DNA of 64,000 bases from Clostridiales bacterium (GTDB lineage Bacteria > Bacillota > Clostridia > Oscillospirales > Oscillospiraceae): contig JALFJQ010000007.1 in NCBI GenBank assembly GCA_022775085.1, positions 1 through 64,000 of the forward strand, written 5' to 3'. Numbering within the stretch: position 1 is the first letter of the stretch; every line of letters begins with the position of its first letter. Shown in pieces: positions 8,901 to 18,282 of this stretch. The position numbers were made by a program, and so were the translations under genes. The notes under the pieces are model-generated. The model did no database searches and was not told where the DNA came from. It worked only from the letters and a program-made list of their open reading frames with translations.

Positions 8901-10226
8901 GGCACCGTGGCGGAGAAAACCGCCTTTGGTTACGTCAAGAAATACCTGTCGGAACGGGGCAGAACTGCCAGCCACGCTGAGGAAGCCCGGCTTGCCGCCG
9001 GCTGTGTGGGTGTGCGCCGCACTACGGGCCAGCACCCTGGCGGTCTGGTGGTTATCCCCCAGGAAAATGAGATTTGGGACTTCTGCCCGGTACAGCACCC
9101 GGCAGACGACCCCAATTCCGACCAGATCACCACCCATTTTGAGTATCACTCCATGGAGGAAAACCTACTGAAGCTGGATATGCTGGGCCACGATGATCCC
9201 ACCATGATCCGCATGATGGAGGACATGACCGGGGTGGATGCCAAGACCATCCCGCTGGACGACAAGGACACCATGTCTATCTTCACCTCCTCCAAAGTCT
9301 TGGGCTACGAGGACGACCCCATCCTCGGCCCCACCGGCGCCGTGGCCATTCCCGAATTCAACACCCGGTTCACCCGGGGCATGCTGATGGACACCATGCC
9401 CACGAGGTTTGATACCCTGGTGCGGTTGTCCGGCTTCTCCCACGGCACCGACGTGTGGCTGGGCAACGCCAAAGACCTGATTACCTCCAAAACCGCAACG
9501 GTTGACTCCACCATCGGCTGTCGTGACGACATTATGATCTACCTGATCTCCTGCGGAATGCCGGAGAAACGGTCGTTTAAGATCATGGAGGCCGTCCGAA
9601 AGGGCAGGGGACTGCCTGATGGCGCGGAGGAAGAGATGATCGCAGCCGGGGTGCCGGACTGGTACATCGGCTCCTGCAAGAAGATCAAGTATCTGTTCCC
9701 CAAGGCCCACGCCGTGGCCTACGTTATGATGGCTTTTCGTATTGCCTGGTTCAAGGTGCACCACCCTCTGCCGTTCTACGCGGCCTATTTCTACCGCCGC
9801 AGCCAGAAGGGCGGCTTTGACGCGGTGCTGATGACCGGCGGCAAGGAGGCGGTGATGGCGAACATTGAGGCCATCGACGGCAACGAGGACGCTACCGCCA
9901 AGGACGAGGATCTGCTGACCACGCTGGAAGTGGTGTATGAATTCTATCTCCGGGGCTTTGAATTCGCGCCCATCAGCATCTATGACAGCCACGCCACCAA
10001 ATTCCTCATCAAAGACGGCAAGCTCTTGCCGCCCTTCGTAGCCATTTCCGGTCTGGGCGAAAGCGCGGCCTGGGATCTGATGGAGGGCAGAAAGGGGAAG
10101 ACCTTCCTGTCCATCGAGGAAGTGGCGGCGGCCTGCCCCAAGGTCTCCAAGACCCATATGCAGATGCTGAAAGAGGCCGGGGCCTTTGGCAGCCTGCCGG
10201 ATACCAGTCAGGTCAGTTTTTTCTAG
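5910..10226 (+). CDS. polC: DNA polymerase III alpha subunit, PolC type
   Basis: Replicative polymerase of Firmicutes with built-in proofreading. It has 1438 residues, the usual size. In order: an N-terminal domain, an OB-fold at about 215-310, the first half of a PHP domain starting near residue 319 (VELHLHTTMS), an inserted DnaQ-type 3'-5' exonuclease at about 416-575 (FVAFDLETTGL with the DxE acid pair), the rest of PHP, then the polymerase core. A four-cysteine zinc site begins at residue 909 (CPNPDC ... CPKC). The palm acids are DID at residues 965-967 in GGDKVPDIDLNF. It ends the long rightward operon; its ribosome binding site is weak, so coupling to ispG is likely. Confidence 0.98.
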   Translation: MEKVYLFQMFPDYEPPEALYAALSQAAIAAADISAEDRSVHVVVHSETYIPQRLMDQAAKEIGTLYGLRHMVLNATHPADQLTKIEPEELMNLFVQRDSMARGSLAGARWEWEGEHLTIHLAANGKDALMEQVPSVQQVLRERFAAPVTISIETGAALEGKALFEAMETMRGQMMKNLPAISAAKQEGKAAAPAAPSETFYGKPFKGNAVPMKDLSMDMGTVIVEGKVFNVDHKELKKRNAYVVKFDMTDNTNSVRISRFMEANEAKPILENVNIGSVLRVQGKLIEDRFENEMVLKPYAMQPGSLPKRKDTAEGMKRVELHLHTTMSNMDALTPTDAAIKQAAAWGHRAIAITDHGCCQSFTDALHTVEGKKPPKVAGTDETIKILYGCEGYYVNDVDDRIVVHGDQDMTFHDEFVAFDLETTGLSSKTDRIIEIGAVILKDGQEIDRFQTFVDPERHLERKIVELTGITEEMLAGAPKIEEVLPKFLDFIGDRVLVAHNSDFDTGFIRAECERQGFEYKYTAADTLILSQNLLRHLNKFKLDIVSNALNLPDFNHHRAGDDAMTCGLIMTKLMQMLEEEHDIHTLQTINPAMVGLRSGGRITDRQARHIILFAKNQVGLRNLYHLISNSNLKHFRRVPRIPKSELLEMREGLIIGSACEAGELFQALLDGKSHDELKRIASFYDFLEVQPLANNRFMLENEKYAAKTDEDLRDYNRKIIQLGEELGKMVVATGDVHFLNPEDEVFRHILLATKGFDDADKPMPLYFRTTDDMLNEFSYLGEEKAYEIVVENPNKIADMCETMRPVPHNLFAPKIENSVEDLKDLVYSKFHRLYGDNPPEVFTKRVETELHDIISCHYDVIYMSAQKLVQNSLENGYLVGSRGSVGSSIVAYMSGITEVNSFQPHYRCPNPDCKYTELNVPEGYNCGADLPDAVCPKCGSKMEKDGFNIPFETFLGFGGDKVPDIDLNFSGEYQSKAHAYCISMFGSSHVFRAGTIGTVAEKTAFGYVKKYLSERGRTASHAEEARLAAGCVGVRRTTGQHPGGLVVIPQENEIWDFCPVQHPADDPNSDQITTHFEYHSMEENLLKLDMLGHDDPTMIRMMEDMTGVDAKTIPLDDKDTMSIFTSSKVLGYEDDPILGPTGAVAIPEFNTRFTRGMLMDTMPTRFDTLVRLSGFSHGTDVWLGNAKDLITSKTATVDSTIGCRDDIMIYLISCGMPEKRSFKIMEAVRKGRGLPDGAEEEMIAAGVPDWYIGSCKKIKYLFPKAHAVAYVMMAFRIAWFKVHHPLPFYAAYFYRRSQKGGFDAVLMTGGKEAVMANIEAIDGNEDATAKDEDLLTTLEVVYEFYLRGFEFAPISIYDSHATKFLIKDGKLLPPFVAISGLGESAAWDLMEGRKGKTFLSIEEVAAACPKVSKTHMQMLKEAGAFGSLPDTSQVSFF

Positions 10227-10237
10227 GGCATTGCCCC

Positions 10238-10260
10238 ATTATGCGGTGTTGCCTTAACTT
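10238..10260. repeat. dispersed repeat core, copy 1 (ATTATGCGGTG.TGCCTTAA)
   Basis: Just after the polC stop lies ATTATGCGGTGTTGCCTTAA, which recurs with few changes at 10362-10381, 32129-32150 and 60273-60296. All copies are intergenic and sit at the ends of genes. The similarity is seen directly; the nature of the repeat is unknown. Confidence 0.6.
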
Positions 10261-10301
10261 TGAGACTTTCATAGTAAAAAAATAGGGTGACTCAGTATCA
10301 T

Positions 10302-10332
10302 ATTGGGGGCAGGCGACAGGCCTGCCCCCAAT
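10302..10332. terminator. hairpin terminator between polC and the leftward permease
   Basis: Thirteen-base perfect arms (ATTGGGGGCAGGC and GCCTGCCCCCAAT) around a GACAG loop, followed by ATTTAT. The T-run is poor in both directions, but the position between convergent genes fits a shared terminator. Confidence 0.65.
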
Positions 10333-10347
10333 ATTTATGATCGAATC

Positions 10348-10381
10348 TTAAGGCAGCCCCCATTGTGCGGTGCTGCCTTAA
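10348..10381. repeat. dispersed repeat copy 2, forming a hairpin
   Basis: The core ATTGTGCGGTGCTGCCTTAA at 10362-10381 is a second copy of the repeat at 10238. Here it is flanked by its own inverse TTAAGGCAGC (10348-10357), which makes 10-base perfect arms with a 14-base loop. It overlaps the stop codon of the leftward permease gene. Confidence 0.6.
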
Positions 10382-11217
10382 ATGTTCAGCAATACCAGTG
10401 CTGCCAGAATCATGCCAAGAGCCAGCCACTGCCGTTTGATAAGCCGCTCCCGGAACAGGACGACCCCGGCAAAGGTCACGGACAGCAGCGTTGCCACGCT
10501 GTACACCGGATAGACGATGACAGCGGGCAGACTGGCAAGGGATGCCAACAGAAATTTGGCGGCGTAATAGTTGGGAACGCCTACGATCAGGCCAAAGACC
10601 CATTCCGCCTGCCCCGGCAGGCCCTGACGCTTCCATATCATCAAAAGGACGCACAGCCCCAGGGCAACGAGGAAGGTGTACAGCAGGAAATGGCCGGACA
10701 GGGCAGCGCTTCCATAGACTTCAAATACCTTGCTCATGGCATCGCAGCCGCCGCCGGCAAGCAGCAGAAGCAGCAGCCCTGCCACGCTCCCTGCCTTTCC
10801 TTCGCCGGGACGGAAATTCATCAGCACGATGGCGGCGACTGCCAACGCGAAGGCGAACCACTGCCATGGTTCGGGCTGCTCCCCAAAACAGGCAACAGAC
10901 ACCACCATGGACACCAGCAGCCCCAGCTTCTGAAAGGTGGCGGACAGAACTACACCGTTATGTCGGATGCTCCATTGCAGCAGCACAAAGCCTGCCAGAA
11001 ACAAAAAGCCGTTGATGAAGCCCAGCCCGATTGCTGTTGGCAGCCCCACAGCGGCGGGAAAGAGAGAGGAAAATCCCGTATCCCCCCAGGCAAACAGAGA
11101 ACAGAGCAGATAGTTGACCGCCAGCAGGGCGGTTTCTTTTTTGACATGGGACTTGCTCAGCCGCATGGTGATGGACACCAGCGCGCTGCTTAAGACCGCG
11201 AGACACAGATTCAGCAT
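10378..11217 (-). CDS. EamA/DMT-superfamily permease
   Basis: Integral membrane protein of 279 residues with about ten hydrophobic segments and an internal two-fold repeat, as in the drug/metabolite transporter superfamily. Helices are separated by short charged loops (for example RLSKSHVKKE near residue 19 and FREERLIKRQ-like FRERLIKRQW near the C-terminus, which is a common DMT motif before the last helix). The substrate cannot be told. GGAGG lies 8 bases before the ATG and a TTGCAA-17-TAAGAT promoter lies upstream, so it is an independent unit convergent with polC. Confidence 0.8.
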   Translation of the reverse strand: MLNLCLAVLSSALVSITMRLSKSHVKKETALLAVNYLLCSLFAWGDTGFSSLFPAAVGLPTAIGLGFINGFLFLAGFVLLQWSIRHNGVVLSATFQKLGLLVSMVVSVACFGEQPEPWQWFAFALAVAAIVLMNFRPGEGKAGSVAGLLLLLLAGGGCDAMSKVFEVYGSAALSGHFLLYTFLVALGLCVLLMIWKRQGLPGQAEWVFGLIVGVPNYYAAKFLLASLASLPAVIVYPVYSVATLLSVTFAGVVLFRERLIKRQWLALGMILAALVLLNI

Positions 11218-11243
11218 GAGATACCTCCTGACCGATTTTTCGT

Positions 11244-11272
11244 ATCTTACCAGTTTTTTTCAGGGATTGCAA
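11244..11272 (-). promoter_or_regulatory. promoter of the EamA-type permease
   Basis: On the minus strand TTGCAA (11267-11272) and TAAGAT (11244-11249) are 17 bases apart, about 25 bases before the gene. The -10 element is imperfect. Confidence 0.5.
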
Positions 11273-11391
11273 GCGTGTGTCCCGGATAGGGAGGAAAACG
11301 GAAAATTCGCGGAATTCAAATATTATCGGAGGATTATTTTGAATTTTGTTTCAGATAATAGGGGATGTTGCAATTTGTCGAAAAGTTTTCG

Positions 11392-11420
11392 TTGTGCCTG
11401 AGTCGATGAAATGATATGAT
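11392..11420 (+). promoter_or_regulatory. sigma-A promoter of the lipoprotein/hybrid kinase operon
   Basis: TTGTGC at 11392-11397 and TATGAT at 11415-11420 are exactly 17 bases apart and lie 90 bases before the first lipoprotein. Upstream, AATTCAAA (11313-11320) and TTTGAATT (11338-11345) form a separated inverted repeat that could be an operator; this last point is inference. Confidence 0.6.
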
Positions 11421-11510
11421 ACATAAGCCGAATAGTCGAAAAAAGCGGAAAGAGATGATGTTAGCGGAAATTGGGGGATTTCTATCCCCACGGGCAAAAG
11501 GAGGGCGTAT

Positions 11511-13355
11511 ATGAACAGAATCACCAGAACACAGCTTTGCCGGCTCCTGCTGGCCTTGAGCCTGGTACTGACCGCACTGTCAGGCTGCGAAGTAAAGAAC
11601 GGGAAGAAAACGAAACCAATTACGGTCTATCTGTGGAGCACGGAGCTGTACAGCTCCTATGCGCAATATGTCCAGTCACAGCTGCCCGATGTGGAGATCC
11701 AGTTTGTTGTAGGCAACAATGATCTGGATTTTTACCAATTCCTGAGTGAAAACGGTGCGCTGCCGGATATTATCACCAGCCGAAGATTTTCTCTGTATGA
11801 TTCCGCAGGGCTTAAGGATCAGCTGATGGATCTTTCCACCACAGAGGAAGCGGGCGCAATCTACGAGACCTACCTGGCGAGCTTCATGGACAGCGGCGGC
11901 AGGATCAACTGGCTGCCCGTGTGCGGGATGGTGGACGGCATCGTCGCAAACCGTGCCTTGTTTGAGCAGCACGGCATCGCCCTGCCGACGGATTATGAAA
12001 GCTTCGTATCTGCCTGCCGGGCCTTTGAGGCGGTGGGCATCCGGGGCTATGCTGCCGATTTCGTCTATGACTATACCTGTATGGAGCTATTGCAGGGCTG
12101 GTCAATCCCGGAACTGACTTCTCTGGAGGGGCAGACCTGGCGGCGCAGATACGAGGACCCTCAGGACGAGATGACAGGGCTGGACAAGGAAATCTGGCCG
12201 GATGTTTTCCGGAGGATGGAGCAGTTTTTGAAGGATGTGAATGTGCGCCCGGAGGACACGGAACTGGACTACGGCCCGTTTCAGACAATGTTTATGTCAG
12301 GGCAGATGGCGATGATCCGCAACACCGGAGCCGCTGTCATAGGCTACAACAGCACGGGAATGGATACGGTCCTTCTGCCTTACTTCGGTGAAAACGGAGA
12401 ATCCTGGCTGCTGACATACCCGTCATTTCAGGTGGCGCTGAACCGGGACCTGGAGCAGGACGAACATCGTAAGGAACAGGCCATGCGGGTGCTGAAGGTC
12501 ATGCTCTCCGAAGGCGGACAGAACGCGCTGGCGGTCGGGGATGACGTGATCCCTTACAGCCAGACCATGGCGCCGACGCTGGATCCCGCTCTGGACAATC
12601 TGAAACCCTGCATTCAGCAGAACCATCTGTTTATCCGACTTGCCTCCAACGAATTTTTCTCCGTGTCCAAGGACGTGGTGACCAGAATGATTTTGGGCGA
12701 GTATAACGCACAACAGGCCTACGAAGCCTTTGACGCCCAGCTGCGGGAGGAAAAAACCGCCGAAACGGAGTCCATTCTGACGCTGAGTCAGGGCTATTCC
12801 AATACTTTCCGCAGCAAAGGCGGCTCTCAGGCGGCTTCCGTCATGGCCAACACCCTGAGAGGGTTTTATGGTACTGAGGTGCTGATCGCCCCTGCTTACA
12901 GCTTTACCGGTTCCGTTTTGAAGGCGGATTACACGGAGAAGATGGTGGGCAGCATGGTCATGCCCAACGCGCTGATGCCCTATGGGTGCGAATTGACCGG
13001 CGCGCAGCTGAAGCAGGTGCTCAGACTGTACGTAGAGGGAACGGAGAACGGTTTTGCGCCCTTCAATTCCGGCTCCCTGCCGGTGGTCAGCGGGATCACC
13101 ATGGATGTGGCAAAGACGGATGACGGTTTTCTGCTGACCCGTGTGTGCGCAGACGGCAGGGAGATAGAGGATACCGGGACCTTCCGCGTGATCTGCCTGA
13201 ATACCCATGTCCACATGGCGCAGTTTCCGAAGGATATGACGCAGAACTTCAAAATGGGAGACACCGGCGTCAGGCAGGCATGGATCGGCTATATCAAAAG
13301 CGGCGGGACGCTGGCACTGCCGGAGAATTATATCACCTTGAAAGAGCGCGATTGA
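11511..13355 (+). CDS. lipoprotein: solute-binding domain fused to 5'-nucleotidase C-terminal-like domain
   Basis: Predicted surface lipoprotein of 614 residues. A signal peptide ends in the lipobox LSGC with Cys26. Residues about 36-420 resemble family 1 (MalE-like) extracellular solute-binding proteins (ITVYLWSTELY, LPDIITSRRFS, NRALFEQHGIALPTDYESF). From about residue 437 the sequence follows the 5'-nucleotidase C-terminal domain: GSQAASVMANTLR matches the eSplGnLvADAlR region, YGCELTGAQLKQVL (about 492-505) the conserved ELTGAQLK segment, and SLPVVSGITMDV the VSGlryt strand. The metallophosphatase half is absent, so no hydrolysis is expected. A close paralogue starts 12 bases downstream and a hybrid kinase follows, with no permease. 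I infer a ligand-sensing role; the ligand is unknown. Confidence 0.75.
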   Translation: MNRITRTQLCRLLLALSLVLTALSGCEVKNGKKTKPITVYLWSTELYSSYAQYVQSQLPDVEIQFVVGNNDLDFYQFLSENGALPDIITSRRFSLYDSAGLKDQLMDLSTTEEAGAIYETYLASFMDSGGRINWLPVCGMVDGIVANRALFEQHGIALPTDYESFVSACRAFEAVGIRGYAADFVYDYTCMELLQGWSIPELTSLEGQTWRRRYEDPQDEMTGLDKEIWPDVFRRMEQFLKDVNVRPEDTELDYGPFQTMFMSGQMAMIRNTGAAVIGYNSTGMDTVLLPYFGENGESWLLTYPSFQVALNRDLEQDEHRKEQAMRVLKVMLSEGGQNALAVGDDVIPYSQTMAPTLDPALDNLKPCIQQNHLFIRLASNEFFSVSKDVVTRMILGEYNAQQAYEAFDAQLREEKTAETESILTLSQGYSNTFRSKGGSQAASVMANTLRGFYGTEVLIAPAYSFTGSVLKADYTEKMVGSMVMPNALMPYGCELTGAQLKQVLRLYVEGTENGFAPFNSGSLPVVSGITMDVAKTDDGFLLTRVCADGREIEDTGTFRVICLNTHVHMAQFPKDMTQNFKMGDTGVRQAWIGYIKSGGTLALPENYITLKERD

Positions 13356-13367
13356 GGAATCCAAGCG

Positions 13368-15227
13368 ATGAAAAACAGACTGATTGCATTTGTGATCGCA
13401 CTGGCGGTGCTGTTTGGCGCTGCCGGCTGCACCGCACAGGAACAGAAGCAAAACAGAATATCCATCACCATGTATCTGTGGGACAGAAACATGAGCAAGG
13501 CGCTGACGCCCTGGCTGGCGCAGACGTTTCCCGAGATCGACTTTACCTTCGTGATGGGATACAACACCATGGATTTTTACGCCGACCTGAACGAGCGGGG
13601 CGCACTGCCGGACATTATCACCTGCCGACGTTTCTCGCTGAACGACGCGGCAAAGCTGTCGGATCAACTGATGGATCTGAGCCAGACCGAGGCGGCGGGC
13701 ACCTTCTATGACAGATACCTGGACAATAACCGGGAGCCGGGGGGCGCGGTCCGGTGGCTGCCCATGTGCGCCGAGGTAGATGGCTATATCGCGAATCTGG
13801 ATCTGTTTGAGCAGTACCGGATTCCGCTGCCCACCAACTACGCGGAGTTCACGGATGTATGCAGGCGTTTTGAAGAGCTGGGTATTAACGGCTATGTGAA
13901 CGACTATGACAAGGACTATTCCTGCATGGAGGCCCTGCAAGGCTGCGCCATTCCGGAGCTTACGACCATGGAGGGGACTCTGTGGCGCATGAAGTACGAA
14001 AGCGAGACACCGGACGCGCCGGTGGGGCTGGACAAGCAGGTATGGCCCCGGGTATTTGAAAAATTCCAGGAGTATCTCCGGGATACCTGGACGGAACCGG
14101 CGGACGCGGATATGGACTACGATGTGATGATGCCGGAGTTCATGGATGGAAAGACGGCGATCATCCGCGGGACGGCTACGGACTGCGGGACGCTGATACA
14201 GGACACTGGCATGAACTGCGCCATGCTGCCCTACTTTGGGCAGACGGCTGAGGATAACTGGCTGCTGACCTACCCCCACTGCCAGGTGGCGGTGAACCGG
14301 GAGGTGGGACAGAACCCGGAAAAGAACGCGGCGGTTCAGCAGGTGCTGAGTGCCATGTTCAGCGAAGAAGGTCAGCGGCTCCTGGAACCGACCTATGCCA
14401 TGCTGAGCTACAATAAGAACGTGCAGATCGAACTGGGCGACGCCTTTTCTCTGGTGAAAGACTGCATCCACCGCAATCATCTGTACATTCGGCTGGCCTC
14501 AACGGAGATTTTCTCCATCTCCAAGGATGTGGTCCTCAAAATGGTTCGGGGAGAATACGGCGCGGAGGAAGCCTACAAGGACTTCAACGACCAGCTTACC
14601 GCCGCGGAAGACGCAACTGCTCCGGAAGTCATCACCAAACAGAAAACCGCCTATGACCTTGCCATGGGGGAGCACGGCAGTCCGGCGGCTTCGGCTGTGA
14701 TGAACACGGTGCGGGAGCAATGGGGGGCGGATGTCGCCATCGGCTATTCCAGCGTGATTGCCGCACCGATTTTTGCCGGGGACTATACCGCGCAGCAGCT
14801 GCACTGGCTCACCGCCAACCGCCAGCGGGTCAGACAGGGCTGGTTTACCGGGGCAGAGCTGGAACGGCTCATGCAGTGGCTGGTGAATGAAAAGGAGGAC
14901 GGCTCCAACCCTATCCGCGGACATTTGATGCCGGTGACCAGCGGACTGGAATACACCGTTGCGGCCGACGGTACCGGGAGTTATACGCTGACCCGGATCA
15001 CCAGAAACGGCAGGGCTTTGGATGAGAACGCAGTCTACAGCGTGGTCATGCTGGGTGACCTGAGCTTTATTGAATCGTCCTACTACTGTAACTGTCCCAT
15101 GCCCCAGGATCTGGCGGACAAGCTGGAAACGACGGATATGGCAGGGTATCAAGTGCTGGTTTCCGGGCTGGAAGGCGGCAAACAGCTGAAAAGACCTACA
15201 GACTATGTGACGATCCGGAGAAGATGA
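13368..15227 (+). CDS. paralogous lipoprotein: solute-binding domain fused to 5'-nucleotidase C-terminal-like domain
   Basis: Second copy of the preceding architecture, 619 residues, lipobox GAAGC with Cys21. It aligns with its neighbour along the whole length: [52 protein letters not shown] and [10 protein letters not shown] have direct counterparts. The C-terminal domain begins at the same residue number (437, [14 protein letters not shown]), with [11 protein letters not shown] at about 492 and [12 protein letters not shown] after it. The copies differ at many positions, so the duplication is old and both look functional. The stop lies 31 bases before the hybrid kinase start. Probably exported, anchored to the membrane, and binding a different ligand or forming a pair with the first copy (inference). 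Confidence 0.75.
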   Translation: MKNRLIAFVIALAVLFGAAGCTAQEQKQNRISITMYLWDRNMSKALTPWLAQTFPEIDFTFVMGYNTMDFYADLNERGALPDIITCRRFSLNDAAKLSDQLMDLSQTEAAGTFYDRYLDNNREPGGAVRWLPMCAEVDGYIANLDLFEQYRIPLPTNYAEFTDVCRRFEELGINGYVNDYDKDYSCMEALQGCAIPELTTMEGTLWRMKYESETPDAPVGLDKQVWPRVFEKFQEYLRDTWTEPADADMDYDVMMPEFMDGKTAIIRGTATDCGTLIQDTGMNCAMLPYFGQTAEDNWLLTYPHCQVAVNREVGQNPEKNAAVQQVLSAMFSEEGQRLLEPTYAMLSYNKNVQIELGDAFSLVKDCIHRNHLYIRLASTEIFSISKDVVLKMVRGEYGAEEAYKDFNDQLTAAEDATAPEVITKQKTAYDLAMGEHGSPAASAVMNTVREQWGADVAIGYSSVIAAPIFAGDYTAQQLHWLTANRQRVRQGWFTGAELERLMQWLVNEKEDGSNPIRGHLMPVTSGLEYTVAADGTGSYTLTRITRNGRALDENAVYSVVMLGDLSFIESSYYCNCPMPQDLADKLETTDMAGYQVLVSGLEGGKQLKRPTDYVTIRRR

Positions 15228-15258
15228 CAGGGAAACAGACGAAAAGGAGGGAGAGCCT

Positions 15259-18174
15259 GTGCGCAAACGTTTGACAGCCACCCTGGCTGCCATTATCTTG
15301 TGCGTTGGGCTGGGTGTGGTGGGAATCCGGTACTATGGATTCGTGATCCGAACGATCTACACGGAAAGTACGGAACATCTGCGGGAGATCTACCACCAGG
15401 CGAATCAGTCTCTGTATTCTCTTGTCGGCAGAAACTGGAGTGCCATGCATATGTGGATCCCCTATCTCCGGACAGCGGAAAACGACAGCCAGATCGACGC
15501 CTTTGCCGCCCGGGCCAAGGAGGAGACCGGCTTTACGGATTTCTATTTCATTTCCCGGGAAGGCGACTACCTGACGGTAGACGGTGACAGCGGGTATCTG
15601 GATCTGAAAGAGAATCTGCCTGCGCTGATCCTGGACCGCAAAGACGTCGTGGTGAACGCGGTGGTGCCCGGCGAACCGCAGATCATGGTTCTTGCCGTGC
15701 CGACAGTCCGGGGGACCTACCGGGGCTTTGTATATGAGGCGGTTGCCATCAGCTTCAACAACTCCGATCTTCTGAAAACCCTGCAGGTCTCCGCTTTTAA
15801 CGGACAATCCAACGGCTATGTGATCCGTCCGGACGGACGGGTGGTGGTAAACGGGGCCAGTGACCAGAAAAAGGAAATTTATAATGTGCTGGCCATGCTC
15901 CGGGACTACTCGAACCTGAGCGAGGAAACGATCAGCGCCATCAGCAGGGACTTCCGGGAGGGAATATCCGGAGCCACGGTGTTCAAAGCCGGCGGTGTCA
16001 GCTACTATTTCATCTATGAGCCTGCCAACTTTGAGGACTGGATCGTGCTGGGGATTGTGCCCACCGGGGTCGTGAATGCCAGCATGAACCGGCTGCAGAC
16101 CAGTACACTGGTTCTGGTGGCGGGGGTCTCACTGTGCATTGCGGCGATGCTGCTGACGTATATTACCCGAAAAACCCGGCAGAGCCTGCTCAGGAAGGAT
16201 ACAGAGCTGCTCTACCGGGAGGAACTGTTTTCCACCCTGTCCGGCAATGTAGATGACATCTTTATGATGCTGGACGCGAAAAAACTCCACGTGGACTACC
16301 TTAGCCCGAATATCGAGAAGCTGGTCGGCATTCCGGAGGAGGAGGCCCGGGCGGACATCCGGACGCTGGACGAACTGGTGAGAAACCGGGAAACGGCGCT
16401 GATTTTCGATCAGCTGCTGGCGATCCAGGCCGGTCAGCAGATGGATTGGGATCGGGAGTATATCCACCGGAAAACCGGCGAGAACCGGTGGTTTCATGGG
16501 ACGGCTCTGTGCCGGGAGCTTCGGGGCAGAAAGAAGTATATTCTGGTTCTGTCTGACCGAACGAAGGAGAGACGGACCAATCAGGCGCTGGAGGACGCGG
16601 TCAAGGTGGCCCAGAGCGCGAATAAGGCCAAAAGCGCCTTTCTGAGCAATATGTCCCACGACATCCGGACGCCTATGAACGCCATCATCGGGTTTGCCAC
16701 GCTGGCGCTGGCCAATGCCACGGACACGGAAAAGACCGTCCGGGATTATCTGGCGAAGATCCTCGCCTCCGGCAACCATCTGCTGAGCCTGATCAACGAT
16801 GTGCTGGATATGGGCTGCATCGAAAGCGGAAAGCTTCGGATCGAAGAGCGGGAAGCGAATCTGTCGGACATTTTTCATGAGATCAAAACCATTGTCAGCG
16901 GCCAGATCCATGCCAGGCAGCTTGAACTGTACATGGACATCATGAATGTGCGGGATGAGGACGTGTTCTGCGACAGGACCCGACTGAATCAGGTGCTGCT
17001 GAATCTTCTGTCCAACGCCATCAAATTCACACCCCCCGGCGGCACGGTTTCCGTCCGGGTTGCTCAGCTGCCAAAGGCGCCGGCGGGACGGGGGCTCTAT
17101 GAGATTCGGGTCAGGGACACCGGCATCGGCATGAGTCAGGAATTCGCAAAGCACATTTTCGAGCCCTTCGAACGGGAACGGACTTCAACAGTCAGCCGTA
17201 TTCAGGGCACCGGGCTGGGAATGCCGATCTCCAAAAATATCATTGACAGGATGGGCGGCAGCATCGAGGTCTTTACCCAGAAGGGCAGGGGAACGGAATT
17301 CGTCATCCGCCTGTCTCTGCGGCTCCAATCGGAACGCGGGAGCGTGGAAACGATACGGGAGCTGGAAGGCCTGAAAGCGCTGGTGGTGGACGGCAATTTC
17401 AGTACCTGTGACAGTGTGACCCAAATGCTGGTACGGCTGGGGATGCGCTCCGAGTGGACCATGTCCGGCAGGGAGGCTGTCTTCCGTGCCCGGCAGTCCA
17501 TCGAACGGAAGGATCCTTTCAACGCCTATATCATCGACTGGCGGCTTCCGGACGGGGACGGCATCGAGGTGGTCCGGCAGATCCGCAGTTTGGGCGGTGA
17601 CAAGCCCATGATGATCCTCACGGCCTATGACTGGGCGGCTATTGAGACAGAGGCCCGGGCGGCGGGGGTCACCGCGTTTTGTACCAAGCCGATGTTCCTG
17701 TCCGATCTGCGGGAGTCCCTTCTGACGGCGCTGGGGAAGAAGGGCGGAACCGAGGGTATCCTGCCGGCACCCGACAGCGCCGCAGTCCTGAAGGGAAGGC
17801 GGCTGCTGCTGGTGGAGGACAACGAGCTGAATCGGGAAATCGCCCGGGAAATACTGTGCTCCTATGGGCTTGTGATCGACACGGCGGAAAACGGAACTGC
17901 CGCAGTGCGGCAGGTATCCGGCTCCGCGCCCGGCACCTATGATCTGGTCCTGATGGACATTCAGATGCCGCTGATGGACGGCTATGAAGCCACCCGCCGG
18001 ATCCGCACCCTCCAGAACCCGGAACTGTCCGGAATCCCGATCATTGCCATGACGGCCAACGCGTTCGACGAGGACCGGCGGGCAGCCGCGCGGTGCGGCA
18101 TGAACGGTTTTATCTCCAAACCGATCGATCTTGAGGAAGTGGTGCAGACGCTGTGCCATGTTTTCGCGGGGTGA
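15259..18174 (+). CDS. hybrid sensor histidine kinase with two receiver domains
   Basis: Membrane sensor kinase of 971 residues, GTG start after AAAGGAGGG. Order: TM helix about 5-27; extracellular Cache-like domain about 28-280 ([28 protein letters not shown]); TM helix about 283-303; PAS about 315-440; HisKA with phospho-acceptor His467 in [11 protein letters not shown]; HATPase with [15 protein letters not shown] and GTGLGM; receiver 1 from 702 with phospho-Asp760 ([11 protein letters not shown]); receiver 2 from 844 with Asp900 ([10 protein letters not shown]). Receiver 1 reads VVDGN where VVDDN is usual, so one magnesium-binding acid is lost. There is no HPt or DNA-binding domain; the output partner must be elsewhere. 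The two upstream lipoproteins are the likely input. Confidence 0.9.
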   Translation: MRKRLTATLAAIILCVGLGVVGIRYYGFVIRTIYTESTEHLREIYHQANQSLYSLVGRNWSAMHMWIPYLRTAENDSQIDAFAARAKEETGFTDFYFISREGDYLTVDGDSGYLDLKENLPALILDRKDVVVNAVVPGEPQIMVLAVPTVRGTYRGFVYEAVAISFNNSDLLKTLQVSAFNGQSNGYVIRPDGRVVVNGASDQKKEIYNVLAMLRDYSNLSEETISAISRDFREGISGATVFKAGGVSYYFIYEPANFEDWIVLGIVPTGVVNASMNRLQTSTLVLVAGVSLCIAAMLLTYITRKTRQSLLRKDTELLYREELFSTLSGNVDDIFMMLDAKKLHVDYLSPNIEKLVGIPEEEARADIRTLDELVRNRETALIFDQLLAIQAGQQMDWDREYIHRKTGENRWFHGTALCRELRGRKKYILVLSDRTKERRTNQALEDAVKVAQSANKAKSAFLSNMSHDIRTPMNAIIGFATLALANATDTEKTVRDYLAKILASGNHLLSLINDVLDMGCIESGKLRIEEREANLSDIFHEIKTIVSGQIHARQLELYMDIMNVRDEDVFCDRTRLNQVLLNLLSNAIKFTPPGGTVSVRVAQLPKAPAGRGLYEIRVRDTGIGMSQEFAKHIFEPFERERTSTVSRIQGTGLGMPISKNIIDRMGGSIEVFTQKGRGTEFVIRLSLRLQSERGSVETIRELEGLKALVVDGNFSTCDSVTQMLVRLGMRSEWTMSGREAVFRARQSIERKDPFNAYIIDWRLPDGDGIEVVRQIRSLGGDKPMMILTAYDWAAIETEARAAGVTAFCTKPMFLSDLRESLLTALGKKGGTEGILPAPDSAAVLKGRRLLLVEDNELNREIAREILCSYGLVIDTAENGTAAVRQVSGSAPGTYDLVLMDIQMPLMDGYEATRRIRTLQNPELSGIPIIAMTANAFDEDRRAAARCGMNGFISKPIDLEEVVQTLCHVFAG

Positions 18175-18208
18175 TTTTCGGAAGAAATTCCATCGCGCGA
18201 TGCGTATA

Positions 18209-18236
18209 AGCGCCGCGGCTGGTAAGCCGCGGCGCT
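18209..18236. terminator. hairpin between convergent kinase and rhodanese genes
   Basis: Perfect 12-base arms (AGCGCCGCGGCT and its complement) with a GGTA loop. No T-run on either side, so termination would be weak; the place between convergent genes supports the call. Confidence 0.55.
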
Positions 18237-18282
18237 GCGCAGTGTGACAGAAGAACAGGGAGCCGGGGGGGTCAGCTGTGGT

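Noticed and set aside
12423..14480. 685-codon open frame opposite the two lipoprotein genes
   Set aside because: Antisense to two clear paralogues; composition is that of a shadow frame.
11511..15227. Treating the two lipoproteins as ordinary sugar-importer binding proteins
   Set aside because: They are about 200 residues longer than such proteins, carry an extra C-terminal domain, and have a kinase rather than permeases as neighbour.
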